Positions 7,382 through 10,564 of a stretch of DNA of 10,564 bases are shown piece by piece (within the stretch, counting starts at the first letter, position 1; every line of letters begins with the position of its first letter). The stretch comes from Pinguiococcus pyrenoidosus (lineage: Eukaryota; Sar; Pinguiophyceae; Pinguiochrysidales; Pinguiochrysidaceae): the NCBI GenBank assembly GCA_019677205.1, contig JAAMXY010001280.1, forward strand, positions 64,001-74,564, written 5' to 3'. The position numbers and the translations under genes are program-made. A model generated the notes under the pieces. It saw nothing but the letters and a program-made list of their open reading frames with translations, did no database searches and had not been told where the DNA came from.

Positions 7382-8436
7382 AAAGAGAAAAAAAACTTAC
7401 GGTGACGGATGGCTTGCTCGCGACGCTGCTGCTTCGGCCCCGCAAGCGTTCCCAGGACTCCTGCAGATCCTTCTCGCTCAAGAACACGGGCACGATGACG
7501 CCGCGGCCGTCCTGCGACTGAAAGGCCAGCTTCTCGGCCTGGAAGATTGGCACAGAAGTGGCATCCGTCGCTTCATAGCCGTACTCCTTGGCCTTGGCAA
7601 TCGCTTCGGCATTCCCCACGATGGTGTAGCGCATGTCGGCCGCCGCCTTGTCCAAGATCGGCGACTTGTATCCAAACACGCCCCTAAGCATGCCACCATA
7701 GGAATTGAGCTGCGGTTTGAAGAGCTGCAGCTGGGAGCTGAACCGCATCGTCTGCTGCCCAGGCCAAAGCCAAGGCGCACCTCTTCGTAATGAGCGGGTA
7801 GTAGACCTCGTCGAGCGTCGCGACCGCCAGCTTGCCTTTGCCCGTGGACGACATGACCTTCTCGGCATCCGTCGGATCCAAGTAAAATTTGCCTTCGTTG
7901 CCGGCTCCGATGATCGGCTCCCCCGTAGACGAGTCGGCCACGTAAAAAACGGGAATCTGGGACAGCTTCTTGTTGATGCTCAGGGGAGACAGCCGCGCGA
8001 ACTTCGGCTTCATCTGAATCTCGTTGGTGCCGGACTCCTCGTTCCGCACCACTTCCACCTTGCTCATGACCGTGGCAGTCTGGATCGCCGGCAGGATCGA
8101 AGCGCCCAGAATTGCCGCCAGCAGCACCGCCGCTCCTGAAGAAAGAAAAGCGAACAGAATCTCAGCGGAGTCTTGCATGGCAAAAAAGTGCTGCGAAGAA
8201 GCCTACAGCCACCTTGGCCACTCACCAATAGCTTTCGCGGTGTCGTTGCTGCCCGCCAGGAGTACCAGCTGGTCGCTGCGGACCTTGCGGGCCTGGCCCC
8301 AGGTAGAAGCCTGGCTTTTCGGTCGAAGGGGCAGGGCGAGGGGCCTGGAGAGGCCTCGCAACGTGCTGCTTTGCAAGCTGCTGGCCACGGCCAGTGCACA
8401 AAAAAAGACGATGGCACGCCCTGCCGCAACGCGCAT
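7130..8436 (-). CDS. Tic22-like plastid protein import component with bipartite leader (four exons)
   Basis: Minus-strand exons: 8436-8226, 8135-7781, 7737-7401 and 7246-7130 (TAG); introns of 90, 43 and 154 nt. All phases close and the product is 339 residues. Tic22 proteins sit in the space between plastid envelope membranes and help pass precursors from the outer to the inner translocon. Family features: IPVFYVAD (residues 131-138), EGKFYLDPTDAEKVM, LAVATLDEVYYPL, FKPQLNSY, and a second half with VPIFQAEKLAF and VIVPVFLSEKDLQ. The N-terminus (MRVAAGRAIVFFCALAVASS) reads as an ER signal peptide; residues 21-69 are Arg/Lys/Ser-rich with few acids, like a transit peptide. A second hydrophobic span follows at 70-93. 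This leader points to a plastid inside the endomembrane system. An in-frame ATG at 8478 would add 14 residues and bury the signal less well. The Tic22 assignment is by recalled motif order. Confidence 0.82.
7296..7317. repeat. (AGA)7 microsatellite
   Basis: 22 nt of perfect trinucleotide repeat on the + strand, inside the third intron of the Tic22-like gene. On the transcribed sense it forms a TTC pyrimidine tract. Confidence 0.95.
7339..7377. repeat. (CA)n microsatellite, longest pure run 14 units
   Basis: The perfect CA run spans 7350-7377, with a shorter CA run (7339-7346) split off by AAA. It lies in the same intron, close to the 5' splice site. On the sense strand it is (GT)n. Confidence 0.95.
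7738..7780 (-). other. 43-nt intron 2 of the Tic22-like gene
   Basis: AAGAG|GTGCGC to GGTTCAG|CTCCC. Its removal is the only simple way to join the frame ending DEVYYPLITK to SSQLQLFKPQLNSY without a stop. The length (1 mod 3) and the phases fit. It is very short, so a single-base error or true frameshift is the alternative. Confidence 0.65.
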
Positions 8437-8904
8437 CCTTCCAAGCCAATAGAAGAGCCTTGGCGGATGCAGTGACAAGCGACGAAGGCAGCAGCTGCCG
8501 GCCTCTGGGCGCAGGATGTTGAAGATCCTTTCGGCGCTGCAACTATGAGTGATGAAAACAATGGGGAACAGAAGGACTGTTATGCCTCTGTTCAGTTACT
8601 GTTTTACGCCAGTCATTTGCGGTGCGTCTGTTTGTGAAAAGGCGTACCGCTGAGTAGACCTCTCCGGCAGAAGCTTCTACCAGCCATCCCGAGAAAGCGA
8701 CGGTTTCATTCAGACCGGTCTGAAACCAAGATGTCTTTCCAATCGGCCTCTCTTTAGTAGCTGTCCTGCATTTGCTGCCTGCGGCGAAGAATTAGACTGC
8801 GCAGAATGGACCAAACTGTGGCAAGCGTCAGCGCCTTTGCAGATCAACAAAGACGTTCGTGACAGTCTGGTTCTGGACGCCACTTCAAGGGAATGGAAGA
8901 CAAT
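8437..8904. other. Upstream region of the Tic22-like gene, no gene seen
   Basis: It should contain the promoter and 5' UTR for the minus-strand Tic22-like gene. A CCAAT occurs at 8446-8450, only 10 bp from the chosen start, so it is not clearly a promoter element. The only striking structure is the 16-bp palindrome at 8709-8724. Open frames here have no recognisable content. Confidence 0.4.
8709..8724. repeat. Perfect 16-bp palindrome centred on ACCGGT
   Basis: TTCAGACCGGTCTGAA is its own reverse complement, and GGTTTCA / TGAAACC add a partly offset outer inverted pair (8702-8727). It could be a protein-binding dyad or a chance or element-end palindrome. Confidence 0.6.
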
Positions 8905-9191
8905 TATAGTGGAGCGACTGTTTGCCACGAGGACACGCCAAGATGGATTGTCGAGCAGATGGAACAGGCAGGAAGGGTCTAAACGATCTGCAGACAACTT
9001 GTCATCAGCTTCAGCTTCCTGCAGTAGTCGAGGAACGGCCACTTCGTGCGCATTTCCGTGAACGTCCACTCTACGGTGATTCTGCGCGCGCCTAGAATGG
9101 TATTTTCCCAGCGAAGAATGCCGCTCGGGTTCCTGTGCTGCCTATCTATCTCTGCCGTTCTGGAGTAGGCAGCATCTCCAAGCAAAAGCGC
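8905..9191 (-). pseudogene. DDE-type transposase C-terminal fragment (decayed)
   Basis: The minus-strand frame from 9191 to TAG 8979-8981 reads ALLLGDAAYSRT, then ILRWENTILGARRI, then TVEWTFTEMRTKWPFLDYCR and KLKL. This matches the end of DDE_Tnp_4-like (PIF/Harbinger-related) transposases: a GDxxY motif carrying the second catalytic Asp (here 9176-9174), then an R[IV]xVEW-F block carrying the final Glu (9071-9069), then (W/F)xF[LV]DxxKxLKL. After the stop the same frame goes on for about 24 codons to TAA, suggesting the TAG is a decay mutation. The N-terminal two-thirds, including the first Asp, was not found, and no terminal inverted repeats were identified. The fragment overlaps, in a different frame, the last 50 bp of the upstream gene. 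Confidence 0.55.
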
Positions 9192-10051
9192 TGAACGGAT
9201 GCGGGATCTGCGCGGCGAATCGCTCGAGAAAGATGCCCCAGCCAGTCCAAATTGTAGCTGTCGTGCCGGCTTGCTGCTCCAGAACTTTTTGAACCTCTTC
9301 TACGAGGCTTGGCGTTATTGCCTGACCCCTCGTTCGCGCTCTAAGTAGCAGTCCTTGAAGGATCTTGGCCTGCATTTCATTCTGCTGGCTCGATTGACTC
9401 CCGCTTAGGCTGCGTCTCTTGCTTCGACTCTGCAGTAGGCTGACCAAGAGCGATTGAAGCATGTCTGACGGCGGCTTCCCGCCTTGAGCTGCCACCGTGC
9501 CATCTTCTTGAATGCTAAAGCCGTCCGAGAAGCTGGATCTGCTGAGAAGCCTCGTCCTGGAGTAGTCAGTAAGCTCCTTATCGATCTTTATGGAAATTTC
9601 GGAGAGCTTCCTTCCACTGTTTTCAATAGAGCAGGAGTACTTAAAGGCTTCCGTAGCAAGGCGTGACGCAACTTTTGCGCCTCCTTCTTTAGCCGCGTCC
9701 CTAATCCACTTGCAGAGTAACTGAAGGGACGGACGCACAGGTACTTCCTCGGCTTCTTCCGAGGATTCCTCTTCGCCCGGCACATAAGATTCGTCATAGT
9801 CCTCATCATACAGAAGCTTGAAGGTCTCCAGCCATTTCTCCAAGAATTCTTCTCGTACCTCCCTTTTCGTCGAAGGAGCTATATTCAGACTTCTTCTCGT
9901 TACGCAGATTCCAATGGGCATCTGATTGAGACGTTCGAGTCGTGTCGCGGCTCTTTTGATCAGCGCAGTAACATCTGTTGGCAAGCCGAGCTTGGCGAGC
10001 ACAATGTCCCCCGTATCGTTGCGCACACGTCGCGCGAAGACTTCGATTGGC
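9142..10051 (-). CDS. Unrecognised acidic/serine-rich protein, 3' exon
   Basis: The frame is open from an apparent splice acceptor at 10052 (CTAAT branch motif, then TATCTTTTCAG) to TAG 9144-9142, about 303 codons. The first in-frame ATG is at 10026 (294 residues), but codons for PIEVFARRV precede it in frame, so upstream coding exons are likely. Counting from that ATG: an N-terminal helical segment with LGLPTDVTALIKRA, a strongly acidic stretch at about 73-94 (DEDYDES...EEESSEEAEE), then helices, a Ser/Arg-rich part (LLQSRSKRRSLSGSQSSQQN) and a helical segment (SLVEEVQKVLEQQ). The last about 16 residues overlap the transposase fragment in another frame, so the original C-terminus may have been replaced by an insertion. 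I recognise no family. It could be a normal cellular protein or part of a mobile element. Confidence 0.5.
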
Positions 10052-10410
10052 CTGAAAAGATACCAAAATTAGTTCTGTGTAGTCGAGACACATCTCAAAG
10101 TCCTATATATGCTGCAGATCGCTACACAGTGCGAGCGGCACCCCAATTTTACCGTCCTAAAGGTGGAAAAAGAGGACTCTGCCTCGCGCATGGTCGATTT
10201 TCGTCGGCTCTTTTACGAGCCGGAGCCTCAAAAGATGACCTTGTCTTCATATTCACCTCGGAGTTCACTCTGTGTGTGGCGTTTGGGGAAAGATGTCCTC
10301 ACTACGAGACGCTGGCCGTGAAGGCCAAAAACTCGTGGCCAAAAATCGCTGGGTTTCAGGGGGTTAATCAAGTTTTTGGAATATCTATTTCATCATCCAC
10401 GTGATTACAC
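10052..10410 (-). other. Probable intron upstream of the acidic protein exon
   Basis: All minus-strand frames hit stops here. The 3' end is a good acceptor (10052). A plausible donor, TGCAG|GTGTAA, lies at 10410 and gives 359 nt, with the phase (2 nt) needed by the downstream exon. A TATATAT at 10104-10110 offers an alternative reading as a core promoter, with transcription starting near 10075 and translation at ATG 10026. Confidence 0.35.
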
Positions 10411-10564
10411 CTGCATGAATTATACTTGATGCCTATTGGAGGGTTCTGTCCAGAACATAACTTCTCCTTATTCAACTATGGAACCGCTTGGTCCGTAGGA
10501 TTTGGGCGAAAGCAAAAACCTCATTCAGGCGGATGTTCTCCGATGCTTCGGACAGGTTCTTCGC
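10411..10564 (-). CDS. Possible upstream exons of the acidic protein gene (partial)
   Basis: Two small pieces fit in phase: 10564-10520 (AKNLSEASENIRLNE, open at the window edge) and 10475-10411 (starting LNKEKLCSGQNPPIGIKYNS), separated by a possible 44-nt intron with a weak donor (GAG|GTTTTT) and acceptor CCATAG. Joined to the next exon they give an uninterrupted frame running into RPIEVFARRV. The evidence is only frame and splice-site consistency; no homology supports it. Confidence 0.25.

Larger units (their letters stand above)
7247..7400 (-). other. Tic22-like gene intron 3 carrying two microsatellites
   Basis: The donor is ACC|GTAAGT and the acceptor GCGCTTCAG; CTGAC about 25 nt before the acceptor is a good branch site. 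At 154 nt it is the longest of the well-supported introns here. The extra length is largely (GT)n and (TTC)n on the sense strand. Confidence 0.85.

Noticed and set aside
7684-8178. Reading the Tic22-like gene as starting at ATG 8178 (MQDSAEIL...)
   Set aside because: That ATG lies inside a good 90-nt intron; splicing to the upstream exon gives a signal peptide and transit region, expected for a plastid protein.
8064-8561. Minus-strand frame overlapping exon 1 of the Tic22-like gene
   Set aside because: Shadow frame; it crosses the intron and lacks the hydrophobic signal start.
10109-10404. Two overlapping + strand frames near the right end
   Set aside because: No recognisable motif, and they lie in what is probably an intron of the minus-strand gene; kept only as unlikely alternatives.
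1-10564. CRISPR arrays, tRNA or rRNA genes, bacterial operons
   Set aside because: No regularly spaced repeats, no cloverleaf or rRNA-like sequence recognised, and the genes contain spliceosomal introns.

Overview
The window looks like nuclear DNA from a unicellular alga with a complex (secondary) plastid. It has GT-AG introns of about 43-154 nt, CCAAT-rich promoters, a mitochondrial-type beta-oxidation thiolase, and a Tic22-like plastid import protein whose N-terminus reads as an ER signal peptide followed by a basic transit-like stretch. No bacterial-style operons are visible. I cannot name the species. A photosynthetic stramenopile, chromerid, cryptophyte or similar lineage would fit; this is inference.

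Layout, left to right: (1) the 3' part of a pentatricopeptide-repeat (PPR) protein gene, + strand, 1-1550. (2) A 1.7 kb non-coding stretch with low-complexity tracts (1551-2055) and then a dense CCAAT-box cluster with repeated GGCGCGAAG elements (2330-2930). (3) A two-exon gene (3291-4171, +) for an unrecognised basic protein with SPKK-type sites. (4) A small bZIP-like reading frame broken by a stop (4331-4588, +). (5) A NATD1-type GNAT acetyltransferase gene (4713-5193, -), best modelled with three exons. (6) A divergent promoter region (5194-5728). (7) A three-exon ACAA2-type 3-ketoacyl-CoA thiolase gene (5729-7098, +). (8) A four-exon Tic22-like gene (7130-8436, -), whose stop codon lies 31 bp from the thiolase stop in convergent orientation. 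(9) A decayed DDE transposase fragment (about 8905-9191, -). It overlaps, in another frame, the end of (10) an unrecognised acidic and serine-rich protein gene (9142 to beyond 10051, -), whose upstream exons probably lie in 10411-10564 or outside the window.

Functionally the genes are a mixed nuclear set: organelle RNA processing (PPR), mitochondrial fatty-acid degradation (thiolase) and plastid protein import (Tic22-like). There is no evidence that they form one pathway. The exon models below were built by hand from reading-frame continuity, splice-site consensus and recalled family sequence. They are consistent in phase and give protein lengths expected for the families.

I did not find a convincing new multi-gene system. 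The most unusual points are the combined CCAAT and E2F-like promoter in front of an SPKK protein, the three-part presequence of the Tic22-like protein, introns hidden by being stopless or very short, and the transposase remnant sharing DNA with the end of another reading frame.
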